In this document: in pieces, positions 26,431 through 34,517 of the stretch
How positions within the stretch are numbered: position 1 is the first letter of the stretch
Layout: each line of letters begins with the position of its first letter
NCBI GenBank assembly: GCA_026415715.1
Contig: JAOAGO010000012.1
Location: 1-64,000, forward strand
From: Chitinophagaceae bacterium
GTDB lineage: Bacteria; Bacteroidota; Bacteroidia; Chitinophagales; Chitinophagaceae
Direction: 5' to 3'
DNA: 64,000 bases
Translations under genes and position numbers: made by a program
The notes under the pieces: model-generated
Seen by the model: only the letters and a program-made list of their open reading frames with translations
Told to the model about the DNA's origin: nothing
Databases searched by the model: none

Positions 26431-27090
26431 TTATTTCTTAAATATTTTTTCCATCCTCTCTTCGATGTTATCATCAAAAGTCAGGTTCCTGAAGCTGATT
26501 TTTTCAATTGTAACTTCTTCCGGGTGTTTTTTGGTTTTGTCCATCAGCATAAAGCCGGCGGCTTTAATTTTCACTACATCGCAGGTGCCGCTGATGCTCC
26601 ATTTATGTCCGCCGTATCCGTTATCTCCAAGGTCTTTGCATTCGGTAATGTTCATTTTATAATCGGTGATTTTCGACTTTCCGCCCAGCATTCCTCCAAA
26701 AACCTCTTCATTATCCCCTTTGCCGCGCATAAAACTCATGCCCACAACGGGATAGGTTCCGGGTTTTGTATTGAGCAGAAATTTAATTAAAAACGATTCA
26801 TTGTTATTCTTTGCATTGTTTGAGGTCAGTATACACAAATAAGGTGTGCCCGGCTGCAGTTTGTCCTCGTCTTTTGTCACCAGCAGCGAGGCGTAGTTCG
26901 TGATTTCAACACCATCTACCGTATAGTTTACGGAAGAATGGGTTGTGGCCGGTTCTGCAGAAGGGGCAGGCTGAACCCCCGGTTGCCGGTTGTTCTGTAC
27001 CGGGGTATTGTCTCCGCCGGAAGAAGATTTGTTTTTGTCTTTACACGAAAAGAGAAAAACAGGCAAAAGGAACAGAATAAATTTTTTCAT
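26431..27090 (-). CDS. Hypothetical lipoprotein
   Basis: 219 aa. An N-terminal signal with lipobox LFSC (cleavage before Cys16) is followed by a low-complexity linker rich in Ser, Asn, Gln and Pro, then a beta-rich domain of about 150 residues. Likely lipid-anchored in the periplasm or outer membrane. No family recognised. Its end faces the gene at 25864-26418, 12 bases away. Confidence 0.6.
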   Translation of the reverse strand: MKKFILFLLPVFLFSCKDKNKSSSGGDNTPVQNNRQPGVQPAPSAEPATTHSSVNYTVDGVEITNYASLLVTKDEDKLQPGTPYLCILTSNNAKNNNESFLIKFLLNTKPGTYPVVGMSFMRGKGDNEEVFGGMLGGKSKITDYKMNITECKDLGDNGYGGHKWSISGTCDVVKIKAAGFMLMDKTKKHPEEVTIEKISFRNLTFDDNIEERMEKIFKK

Positions 27091-27132
27091 ACTTTAAAGT
27101 TTAAATGGAATGTGAAGGTAGGTAAAAGCCTG

Positions 27133-27164
27133 AAAAAAAGCGGCAACCCCAATAAGATTGCCGC
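27133..27164 (-). terminator. Intrinsic terminator of the DUF2892 gene
   Basis: GCGGCAA (27140-27146) and TTGCCGC (27158-27164) form a perfect 7-bp stem. Read on the minus strand it is followed by T7 (27139-27133). It ends the two-gene unit to its right. Confidence 0.85.
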
Positions 27165-27195
27165 ACTCCGTTAAAAACGATAAAAAAATCCTGAC

Positions 27196-27405
27196 TCACT
27201 CTTTTTTTGCGGGACAGGTGTTAATTCCTACCAGCGTATATAACGGACAAAAGCCAACCACGCTGGTCAACACAAAAACAACGCCTAAAATAAGAAGAAT
27301 TAACCCCAACGTACCCCCTACCGTTTGGCTGAAATATAAATAAGCCAGTACAGCGGCAATAACGATGCGGATAATTCGATCTACGGTTCCCATATTTACT
27401 TTCAT
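27196..27405 (-). CDS. DUF2892 (YgaP-like) small membrane protein
   Basis: 69 aa with two hydrophobic helices (about 9-27 and 30-50). N-terminal NMGTVDRIIRIV and C-terminal GFCPLYTLVGINTCP match the DUF2892 family, whose members are also fused to rhodanese in YgaP. The two Cys near the C terminus are conserved in the family. Function is unknown; these proteins often accompany sulfur or metal stress genes. It shares a short transcript with the 30-aa ORF upstream. Confidence 0.85.
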   Translation of the reverse strand: MKVNMGTVDRIIRIVIAAVLAYLYFSQTVGGTLGLILLILGVVFVLTSVVGFCPLYTLVGINTCPAKKE

Positions 27406-27421
27406 AATTGTATGGTTTTGG

Positions 27422-27514
27422 TTAAAAATTTTTTATGAATAATGCTATACCTGCAACCAGGCCGATACAAAGAATGCAGGCCAATGCCAGCTTCACCCAT
27501 TTGTTCAGTTTCAT
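27422..27514 (-). CDS. Candidate 30-aa single-helix membrane protein
   Basis: An ATG at 27514 opens a 30-codon frame, MKLNKWVKLA then LACILCIGLVAGIALF and IKNF. It has a basic start, one transmembrane helix with two Cys, and a basic end. It ends 16 bases before the DUF2892 start on the same strand. Size and composition fit a small membrane protein. I have no homologue in mind, and chance cannot be excluded. Confidence 0.45.
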   Translation of the reverse strand: MKLNKWVKLALACILCIGLVAGIALFIKNF

Positions 27515-27549
27515 GCATTGTAAATATAATTCAAAGTTTAAACATTTAT

Positions 27550-27565
27550 AGTGATTTTCATCACA
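27550..27565. promoter_or_regulatory. CRP/FNR-family-like palindrome
   Basis: AGTGA-TTTTCA-TCACA differs from TGTGA-N6-TCACA by one base. It lies between the divergent 30-aa ORF/DUF2892 unit and the D-aminoacylase gene, 62 bases before the latter's start. A Crp/Fnr-type regulator is inferred; none is encoded here. Confidence 0.35.
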
Positions 27566-27627
27566 TCTTTTGGCATCCGGTAAATGGCGAGGAAGTCATT
27601 TATTACCAAAATTTCCGAAATTGCGGT

Positions 27628-29193
27628 ATGCGCTGTGTAATGGGTGTTTTAATTCTGCTGTTTATAGCTTCTGCCAGGGCTCAGCCGGCTTACGATATAG
27701 TAATCAAAAACGGAAAAATTATTGACGGCACCGGAAACAGCTGGTATTACGGCGATATTGCCGTAAAAAACGGGCTGATAGTCCGCATGGCACGTAATAT
27801 TTCCGGCGAAGCCGCAAAAACCATCAATGCCGAAGGACTGATAGTGGCGCCCGGTTTTATTGACGTTCACACTCACCTGGAAGGCGATGAAATCAAAAAT
27901 CCCGAAGCCACTAATTTTATTTTAGACGGAGTAACCACCTGCATTACCGGCAACTGCGGCAGTTCTCATACCGACATCAATAAATACCTCAGCTGGATAG
28001 ACTCTCTCAGGCTTTCAATAAACGTGGCAACCCTTATAGGACACAATGATGTGCGCAAAGCCGTAATGGGCAGGGCCAACCGCGAACCCACGCCTGAAGA
28101 GCTCAGGCAAATGAAATACCTGGTGGACCAGGCCATGAAAGACGGCGCCCTGGGATTTTCTACAGGGCTTATCTATATTCCCGGCGCATACAGCAAAACC
28201 CACGAAATCCTGGAGCTGGCCCGGGTGGCTGCCCGTTATCAGGGTGTTTATGCAACCCACATGCGGGACGAAGCCGACAGCATCCACTTTGCCATTCAGG
28301 AAGCCCTGACGATAGGTAAAGAGGCAAACATCCCCGTTCAGATTTCTCATTTTAAATGCAGCGGTCAAAATAACTGGGGCAGAAGCAAAGAAACCCTTGC
28401 TATGGTAGAAGACGCACGCCGCCGGGGCATTGAAGTAACCATAGACCAGTACCCCTACACGGCCAGCAGCACTTCGCTCAGCACTCTCATACCCGAAGAA
28501 ATTCTGGCCGACGGACAGGATTCTGTAAAGGCAAGGCTTCAGCGCCCCGAAATCAGAAAACAGGTCATCCGTTCTATTCTGGAACGCCTCAAAAAAAGAA
28601 AACTCAAACACCTCAGCTATGTGGTGGTGGCACACTACCCGCACGATACTACGCTCAACGGCAAAAGCATTGAAGAAATCAATCGCCTAAAAGGCCGTAA
28701 GCATAAAGCCGTTCACGAAGCCGAAACCGTAATGGAAATGATGATGCACGGCGGAGCCAGTTGCGTTTTTCACGGCATGGGCGAAGAAGATGTGCAGCGC
28801 ATCATGAAATATCCCTTCAACATGATAGCCAGCGATGCCAGCATACGGGTGTATAACGCCGGCGTTCCGCATCCCCGCGGCTACGGCACCAACGCCAGAG
28901 TGCTCGGCCGCTATGTCAGAGAGCTCAAACTGTTTTCGCTCGAAGAAGCCATACGCCGCATGACTTCCTTGCCGGCACAAAAATTTCAGCTAAAAGACCG
29001 CGGCCTCCTTCGCGAAGGCATGGCAGCCGATATCGTCATCTTCAATGCCGACGACATCACCGACCGCGCCACGTTTGAAAAACCGCATCAGTACCCGGCC
29101 GGAATTCACTACGTCATCGTAAACGGCATCATCACGGCCGAAAACGGAAAGCACACCGGCGCCAGAGCCGGAAAAGCCTTACGCCGCATGTAA
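27628..29193 (+). CDS. N-acyl-D-amino-acid deacylase (D-aminoacylase), secreted
   Basis: Amidohydrolase-superfamily enzyme that releases D-amino acids from N-acyl-D-amino acids. The ATG at 27628 gives a signal peptide ending ASARAQ; the open frame further upstream has no coding support. Metal motif APGFIDVHTHLEGD, then TGNCGSS, FSTGLIYIPGAYS, ATHMRDEADS, ISHFKCSG, and IASDASIR with the catalytic Asp. It has 521 aa, the family size. Likely periplasmic, perhaps in D-amino acid or wall-peptide recycling. The 3' half looks richer in G+C than its neighbours. Confidence 0.88.
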   Translation: MRCVMGVLILLFIASARAQPAYDIVIKNGKIIDGTGNSWYYGDIAVKNGLIVRMARNISGEAAKTINAEGLIVAPGFIDVHTHLEGDEIKNPEATNFILDGVTTCITGNCGSSHTDINKYLSWIDSLRLSINVATLIGHNDVRKAVMGRANREPTPEELRQMKYLVDQAMKDGALGFSTGLIYIPGAYSKTHEILELARVAARYQGVYATHMRDEADSIHFAIQEALTIGKEANIPVQISHFKCSGQNNWGRSKETLAMVEDARRRGIEVTIDQYPYTASSTSLSTLIPEEILADGQDSVKARLQRPEIRKQVIRSILERLKKRKLKHLSYVVVAHYPHDTTLNGKSIEEINRLKGRKHKAVHEAETVMEMMMHGGASCVFHGMGEEDVQRIMKYPFNMIASDASIRVYNAGVPHPRGYGTNARVLGRYVRELKLFSLEEAIRRMTSLPAQKFQLKDRGLLREGMAADIVIFNADDITDRATFEKPHQYPAGIHYVIVNGIITAENGKHTGARAGKALRRM

Positions 29194-29253
29194 CGGGTAT
29201 AGAATAAAAAATTTTTCAGGGGCTTTCACCGTCCCGTAATTCTGCTCAGCAAC

Positions 29254-29293
29254 CGTACCGGCTGCTACGGGCTACGGTACGCCGCAGGCGTAC
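29254..29293. other. GC-rich structured spacer with two mutually exclusive hairpins
   Basis: In the gap between convergent genes, CGTACCG (29254-29260) pairs with CGGTACG (29275-29281). GTACGCC (29277-29283) pairs with GGCGTAC (29287-29293). The two stems share bases 29277-29281, so only one can form at a time. The surrounding ~120 bases are GC-rich, unlike the other intergenic regions of the window. It could be a dispersed repeat (REP-like) or a 3'-end structure. Confidence 0.45.
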
Positions 29294-29418
29294 GCATTGC
29301 CCCTTCGCATCCGGCAGCCCGTCGCCGAAATCAACGCTTATCATCTTTTTTTTTGCGAAGCTTATACTATTGTGGTTTACGCCTTTTGGCCTTAAGCGAA
29401 ATATTTCCCGGCTTCAGC

Positions 29419-30399
29419 TTATTCATGGTCTCTGCCATAACCTTTTCCTTTTTTCCAGGCTTCGTGCAGCGCTTCAAACGCTTTCATTTCTTCAGCGGTA
29501 AATTCCTTTCGGTTTAGCTTCGTTAAATCGGGCTGGCCGGCATTTACCCAGGCCGTGTACCAGAAACTGGCTACTGCAAATACAGATTCTCGCATACGCC
29601 GCTCAATCATCCCGTTAAGCTTTTCCTGATATGCTTTACAATATGCCGTGGAATACTGACGTGTCACCACGCCGTTTCTTTCTTCAAACGAAAATTTCAA
29701 ATCGGGCGCAAACGCAAGGCTTAGTTCTTTTTCATAACGAAGTACGGTATCCGCCGCTGCCGCGCTTTCCAGTATGCGGTTCCAGATGAATTCGTCGGGG
29801 TGTTTCAGATATTCCGCTTTGCCAATCAAAAAATCCCATCCGTTTTTTTCATTCGGCTTTTCGGCAAACAGTTCGGGAATGCGGCTTTCCCAAAAAGCAT
29901 GAATACCCTTCTGGTCGCTGTATTGTCCGTCATGGTTAGAGCATGCGTGCAGGGGTACATGGGCATCCGCAATGTAATGCCCTATTTCGGCAGAATACTG
30001 CAGAATATGTGCCTGGTTTTTTTCTTTAAATGCCCGGGTAAGTTTTTTCAACATGGTTTGAACCCACCAGGGCACAATGCCGTATTTCAAAAGCGTATCT
30101 TCAGAATATTTGGCCACGGCCTCTTCCCATTTGCGGGGCAGCTCACGAAAAGGATAGGCGCCGTAGCGGTCAATATCAATGTAGTGACGCGGCGCCTCAT
30201 CGGGTATGGCATAACGGCGCTTGTCCGGGTCAACGGCATGTTCTGACAGAAATTCAATATACGGCTTATACAAAACCAGCATTTCCGGCGGCAATAAAAA
30301 CACTGCATAATAATTAATGCGGCGATGCGCATAAAATCCCCAGCAAAAACAGGAAACCGAAATGCTCAGAAAAACAACGATTCCGAAAATGCGCTTCAT
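29419..30399 (-). CDS. S1/P1-nuclease or zinc-dependent phospholipase C fold protein, secreted
   Basis: Tri-zinc hydrolase fold. The ATG at 30399 gives a signal peptide of about 20 residues that could be cleaved just before WGFYAHRRIN, leaving Trp at the mature N terminus as in S1/P1 enzymes. Other likely zinc ligands are in DEAPRHYID, GHYIADAHVPLH and HAFWESRIPE. It has 326 aa. Bacteroidota proteins of this type are usually labelled zinc-dependent phospholipase C family; nuclease or lipase activity is not decidable here. It starts 4 bases after the DUF502 gene ends, so they share a transcript. Confidence 0.78.
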   Translation of the reverse strand: MKRIFGIVVFLSISVSCFCWGFYAHRRINYYAVFLLPPEMLVLYKPYIEFLSEHAVDPDKRRYAIPDEAPRHYIDIDRYGAYPFRELPRKWEEAVAKYSEDTLLKYGIVPWWVQTMLKKLTRAFKEKNQAHILQYSAEIGHYIADAHVPLHACSNHDGQYSDQKGIHAFWESRIPELFAEKPNEKNGWDFLIGKAEYLKHPDEFIWNRILESAAAADTVLRYEKELSLAFAPDLKFSFEERNGVVTRQYSTAYCKAYQEKLNGMIERRMRESVFAVASFWYTAWVNAGQPDLTKLNRKEFTAEEMKAFEALHEAWKKGKGYGRDHE

Positions 30400-30403
30400 G
30401 CCA

Positions 30404-31063
30404 TTACCTGCTTTTTTCTTCTTCGGTAATAACCACACCACCCGTTACGGCGTATTTCATGGCCTCGGCGGCGTTTATTTTGTCAATTTTGCGGATGCGG
30501 TCGCGGGGTACCAGGTAAAGCTGTCCGGCCCAGTTATACGCCTGCGGCACATAAACGGAAACCATCTCAGCGCCGAGATTGAATTTCCCCAGCTCATCAT
30601 CGGTCAAAAAGCCCAGAATCCATACATCATCGGCAAAAATTTTTACCAGTACGGGCTTGTCAAATCGTTTTTTTTCGCCGGCTATCGCATTAAAAAAATC
30701 TCTGACGGAAGAATAAATATACTTCACGCCGGGGGCTTTTTCCAGCAGCGAATCAAAAAGGCTGTATATCCGGGTACGGATAAATACCGAGCTCAAATAG
30801 CCGATAAAAATGATGGAAATCAGTATGACCAGAAAGCCGGCCCCGTGATTTTTAACCCGGTAACCCTCTATTTTGCCATCGGCATTTACAATCGGCTCGC
30901 GGAAAATCGGTATCCAGCTGTCCACCGTGGAAACAATCCAGTACAAGGCATAAAATGTAACCGCAATCGGGGCAATAATCAGCATGCCCTGTAAAAAATA
31001 GTTTACCACCTTACGGAAACGAAAAGGTTCGTCCGGCAAAAAGCGGGAAAATCCTTTTTTCAT
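30404..31063 (-). CDS. DUF502 family membrane protein
   Basis: 219 aa with two transmembrane helices (about 22-45 and 73-94) flanking a short loop, then a soluble C-terminal domain with GVKYIYSSVRDFFNAI and VYVPQAYNWAGQLYLVPRDRI, characteristic of DUF502. Function is unknown. First gene of a two-gene unit with the S1/P1-like protein, and divergent from tetR; a 10-bp inverted repeat lies 8 bases upstream of its start. Confidence 0.85.
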   Translation of the reverse strand: MKKGFSRFLPDEPFRFRKVVNYFLQGMLIIAPIAVTFYALYWIVSTVDSWIPIFREPIVNADGKIEGYRVKNHGAGFLVILISIIFIGYLSSVFIRTRIYSLFDSLLEKAPGVKYIYSSVRDFFNAIAGEKKRFDKPVLVKIFADDVWILGFLTDDELGKFNLGAEMVSVYVPQAYNWAGQLYLVPRDRIRKIDKINAAEAMKYAVTGGVVITEEEKSR

Positions 31064-31070
31064 ATTCTAA

Positions 31071-31102
31071 ACTTTACAAACGCTTATACATTTTTGTAAA
31101 GT
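31071..31102. promoter_or_regulatory. 10-bp inverted repeat upstream of the DUF502 gene
   Basis: ACTTTACAAA (31071-31080) and TTTGTAAAGT (31093-31102) are perfect reverse complements separated by 12 bases. The spacing and the position just before the DUF502 start suit a dimeric regulator; the TetR encoded at 31.2 kb is a candidate. Confidence 0.5.
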
Positions 31103-31142
31103 AAACAATTTTTTAATGAAGCTTTTATAAAAAATCCGAAAA

Positions 31143-31168
31143 GAAACTTTGGCTACTAAAAAAGTTTC
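31143..31168. promoter_or_regulatory. Candidate TetR operator over the tetR promoter
   Basis: GAAACTTT (31143-31150) and AAAGTTTC (31161-31168) form a perfect 8-bp inverted repeat with a 10-base spacer. It covers the -33 element of the promoter, so a bound repressor would block it. Autoregulation is inferred. Confidence 0.55.
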
Positions 31169-31178
31169 CTTAGTTTTG
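31148..31178 (+). promoter_or_regulatory. Bacteroidota-type promoter of the tetR-efflux operon
   Basis: TTTG (31148-31151), exactly 19 bases, then TAGTTTTG (31171-31178). This is the full TTTG-N19-TANNTTTG consensus and the best promoter seen in the window. The ATG of tetR is 19 bases downstream. Confidence 0.8.
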
Positions 31179-31197
31179 CCCCCCTTTTGTTTTTCTC

Positions 31198-31836
31198 ATG
31201 AATCAAAAGCAGCGGATAATTCAAAAAGCGGAAGAGCTGTTCCGTCAATACGGCATACGGTCGGTTTCGATGGATGATATTGCCGGCCATCTGGGCATGA
31301 GCAAAAAAACGCTCTATCAGTATTTCAGCGAAAAAGACGAGTTGGTGCTGGTGGCGGTGAACATGCATATTCAAAAAATAGAAGAAGAATGTATGGCCTG
31401 CGAAAGAGAAGCTTCGGATGCCATTCATGAAGTGTTTTTGATGATGAGCAGAATACTGCAGGGTTTCAGCAACCTGAACCCCGTGGTGTTGTATGATTTG
31501 GAAAAATTTCATTACTCCGCCTATCAACGGGTGTTGCAGCACAAAGAAAAATTTGTGATGCAGCAGCTACGTAAAAATCTGAACCGGGGTATGCGGGAAG
31601 GGTTATACCGAAGCGACCTGAATATTGACGTATTGTGTAAATACCGCATTCATTCTATGATGTTGCCTTTTGATATTCACATCTTTCCACCCGGAAAATA
31701 CAATCTGGCAACCACTTCGGAAATCATTCTCGAAAATTTTATTTACGGATTGGTTTCGCCAAAGGGATATAAATTATTACAGAAATATTATGAAAACAGC
31801 AAAATTGCTCTCAGCCATGAGAAAAGAGAGTTTTAA
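31198..31836 (+). CDS. TetR/AcrR family transcriptional regulator
   Basis: 212 aa. The N-terminal helix-turn-helix (about 18-46) reads GIRSVSMDDIAGHLGMSKKTLYQYFSEKDEL, almost a textbook TetR signature when taken in two parts, and the remaining helical part would bind the ligand and dimerise. It is the first gene of an efflux operon: tolC-like, membrane fusion protein and RND pump follow. It overlaps the tolC-like gene. It likely represses its own promoter through the palindrome upstream and is released by a pump substrate. Confidence 0.9.
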   Translation: MNQKQRIIQKAEELFRQYGIRSVSMDDIAGHLGMSKKTLYQYFSEKDELVLVAVNMHIQKIEEECMACEREASDAIHEVFLMMSRILQGFSNLNPVVLYDLEKFHYSAYQRVLQHKEKFVMQQLRKNLNRGMREGLYRSDLNIDVLCKYRIHSMMLPFDIHIFPPGKYNLATTSEIILENFIYGLVSPKGYKLLQKYYENSKIALSHEKREF

Positions 31837-33250
31837 ATGCATTCTTTCCGCCATGCTGACGGGTTGGGCGGCTTTTTCCGGTGCTACGATGTACGCTCAG
31901 CAATCTTCACCCCCAACACCCGTTAAACATGCATTTTCCGTGAAGCAGGCAGTTGAATATGCGTTGAAGAATAATGCTTCGGTAAAAAATGCATTACTGC
32001 AAATCAAAATTCAGGAAGAACAAAACCGTGCCGTAACGGCGAGCGCATATCCCCGCATCAGCGCCTCGCTGGGTACCACATACAATCCTGCTGTTTTCAC
32101 TCAGGTGTTGCCCAACTTTATTTCTCCGGCCACCTATCAGGTGCTGATAAAGGAAGGGGTAAAAGACGGAAACGGAAATCCGATACAAATGCCATCCGAC
32201 TTCGGATTTGTTTCGGCTCAGTTCGGAACAAGGTTTTCGGCCAATGCCGGCGTAACTCTTACACAATTGTTATTCGACGGTCAGGTGTTTGTGGGGTTGC
32301 AGGCCCGTGACGCTTCCATGCGGTTACAGCAAAAAGCTGCCGAAGTTACCGAAGAAATGATTCGGGTAAATATTCATAAAATCTATTACCAACTGGTCAT
32401 AAGCCGGCTGCAATTGGAATTGCTGGACGCCAACATTGCCCTGGCCGAAAAAAACCTGAATGACACAAAAATTATTTATGAAAACGGATTCAGGGAAAAA
32501 CTGGATGTGGAAAAAGAAACGGTTCGTCTGGCAAATCTGAAAACGGAAAAACAAAAACTGCTCAACCAGATAGCCAACGGTTATTATGGCTTAAAGTTAC
32601 TCATGGGCATGCCCATGCATGAAGAACTGGTACTGACAGACAAAATCACCGATGATAATATCAGGGAAGGGCTCCCCGTTGAGGAGAAGTATGAGTACGA
32701 AAACCGGAAGGAATACCAGCAGTTTATGGTTTCAAAAGAACTGCTGGAATATAATGTTAAGCGTTTCCGGTTATCGCAGGTTCCTACAGTTTCGCTCACG
32801 GCAAGCTATGCGCAAAATGCGCAACGCAACAGATGGAATTTTCTGGGCAGAGGAGACTGGTTTACCGTTTCTTCCATCAATCTGAATATATCGGTTCCGA
32901 TTTTTAACGGTTTTTTTACCCGTTCAAAAATCAACGAAGCCCGCCTGGAGCTGGATAAAATAAAAAACCAAATGGAAAATCTCAAACTTTCCATTGACAA
33001 TGAAGTTCAGGTAGCCCGCAACAATTTTAAAAATGCAGTAGCCACTATGGATTATCAGAAAAAAAACATGGAACTGGCCGAAAAAATTTATCAGCAAACC
33101 AAAAAGAAATATGAAATGGGGCTGGGCTCGCAGATTGAAATTGTAGCGGCACAAACCGAACTGAAAGCGGCACAAACCAACTACATCACGGCGATGTATG
33201 ATGCCGTTATTGCCCGCATTGATTATCTCAAGGCCGTAGGAAAATTATAA
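31817..33250 (+). CDS. TolC-family outer membrane efflux protein
   Basis: Outer-membrane duct for the RND pump encoded downstream. The ATG at 31817 gives a signal peptide ending in MYAQQ and overlaps tetR by 20 bases; an ATG at 31790 would also be in frame. The mature part has the two OEP repeats typical of TolC (FSVKQAVEYALKNNASVKNA, long coiled-coil helices rich in Gln/Glu/Lys near 230-280 and 390-450, and GLGSQIEIVAAQTELKAAQ). About 477 aa. Confidence 0.9.
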   Translation: MRKESFKCILSAMLTGWAAFSGATMYAQQSSPPTPVKHAFSVKQAVEYALKNNASVKNALLQIKIQEEQNRAVTASAYPRISASLGTTYNPAVFTQVLPNFISPATYQVLIKEGVKDGNGNPIQMPSDFGFVSAQFGTRFSANAGVTLTQLLFDGQVFVGLQARDASMRLQQKAAEVTEEMIRVNIHKIYYQLVISRLQLELLDANIALAEKNLNDTKIIYENGFREKLDVEKETVRLANLKTEKQKLLNQIANGYYGLKLLMGMPMHEELVLTDKITDDNIREGLPVEEKYEYENRKEYQQFMVSKELLEYNVKRFRLSQVPTVSLTASYAQNAQRNRWNFLGRGDWFTVSSINLNISVPIFNGFFTRSKINEARLELDKIKNQMENLKLSIDNEVQVARNNFKNAVATMDYQKKNMELAEKIYQQTKKKYEMGLGSQIEIVAAQTELKAAQTNYITAMYDAVIARIDYLKAVGKL

Positions 33251-33270
33251 TGAAATAAAATAAAAAAACT

Positions 33271-34494
33271 ATGCAGAATGTTTTTAAACACCCGGTATTT
33301 TGGTTCACTGCTATTTTTATGTTATTGGCAACTTCGTGCGGAACGGGGGCCAAGGAAAAAAAAGCATCGTTGAACGAGAAAAAAATGAATCTCGAAAAAC
33401 TCAAAAAAGAAAAAATAAAGTTAGATGCCGAAATACGAAGGCTGGAACAGGAAATTGCTCAGGCAGATCCCTCGGCGGCACAACAATCCTTCCGTCTGGT
33501 TGCCGTAGATACGGTTAAAGCCGGCGATTTTACTCATTATATTGAACTGCAGGGCAGAATCAATGCCGACGAAATTGCATACGTTTCACCCTCCGGACAA
33601 GGCGGAGTGGTGAAGGCGATTTATGTAAAGCCGGGACAGCGGGTGAGTAAAGGCCAGGTGCTGCTGAAATTAGATGATGCCGTGGCGGTTCAGGCGCTGC
33701 AGTCCGCACGTCAGCGCATCGGAGAAATCAACACCAGGCTGTCACAGGCACAAACCATTTATCAGCGGTATAAGAATTTGTGGGATCAGAATATCGGCGC
33801 CGAAATTCAGGTCATCAATGCTAAGGCCGATGTGGATGCACTTACGGCACAGCTTAACTCGGCCCGGGCCGCCGTTCGTCAGGCACAGGAAGTGGTCAAT
33901 ATGTCTTTGGTGCGCGCCGGCATCAGCGGCATAGTAGAACAGGTGAATGTGAGAGTGGGTGAGTTTTTTACCGGCGCCAGTCCCGATGGTAGAGGGGCAC
34001 AGATACTGATTGTGAACAACTCCCGCCTAAAAGCCGAAATCCCGGTTCCGGATAATTATGTTTCAAAAGTGAAAAAAGGCGACAAGGTACAGGTCTTGGT
34101 TTCCGAAACCGGCAAACCGCCTTTTGAAACTACCATCAGTCGTGTAGGCGAAACCATTGACATGACAACCCGTTCTTTTATAGCTGAAGCGTATCTTCCT
34201 TATCATCCTTACCTGAAGCCTAACCAGAGCGCACTGATAAAAATTTTAGACTATGAAGCCAAAGGGGCCGTAACGGTGCCCGTAAATATTGTGCAATCCG
34301 ACGAGCAGAACAAATATGTTTTTATTGCTCAACAAAACGGAAACAAACTGATAGCCCGGAAAAAAATTGTTATTCCGGGTGAAGTTTACGGCGAGTTGAT
34401 GGAAATCAAAAGCGGCCTCAATGCCGGCGACATTATCATTACAGAAGGATATCAGAACCTTTACGATGGTCAGGCCATCTCTGTAGAAAAATAA
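33271..34494 (+). CDS. RND efflux periplasmic adaptor (membrane fusion protein)
   Basis: Links the RND pump to TolC. A lipobox (ATSC, Cys about residue 23) suggests a lipoprotein, as in AcrA. It is followed by an unusual Lys/Glu-rich coiled coil (about 28-65), then a biotinyl-lipoyl-like segment (VSPSGQGGVVKAIYVKPGQ, VLLKLDD), an alpha hairpin, a second lipoyl half (VRAGISGIVEQVNVRVGEF) and the beta-barrel domain. It has 407 aa. It lies 20 bases after the tolC-like gene and 23 before the pump gene. Confidence 0.9.
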   Translation: MQNVFKHPVFWFTAIFMLLATSCGTGAKEKKASLNEKKMNLEKLKKEKIKLDAEIRRLEQEIAQADPSAAQQSFRLVAVDTVKAGDFTHYIELQGRINADEIAYVSPSGQGGVVKAIYVKPGQRVSKGQVLLKLDDAVAVQALQSARQRIGEINTRLSQAQTIYQRYKNLWDQNIGAEIQVINAKADVDALTAQLNSARAAVRQAQEVVNMSLVRAGISGIVEQVNVRVGEFFTGASPDGRGAQILIVNNSRLKAEIPVPDNYVSKVKKGDKVQVLVSETGKPPFETTISRVGETIDMTTRSFIAEAYLPYHPYLKPNQSALIKILDYEAKGAVTVPVNIVQSDEQNKYVFIAQQNGNKLIARKKIVIPGEVYGELMEIKSGLNAGDIIITEGYQNLYDGQAISVEK

Positions 34495-34517
34495 CTATAA
34501 AAATCAGCAATACAATA

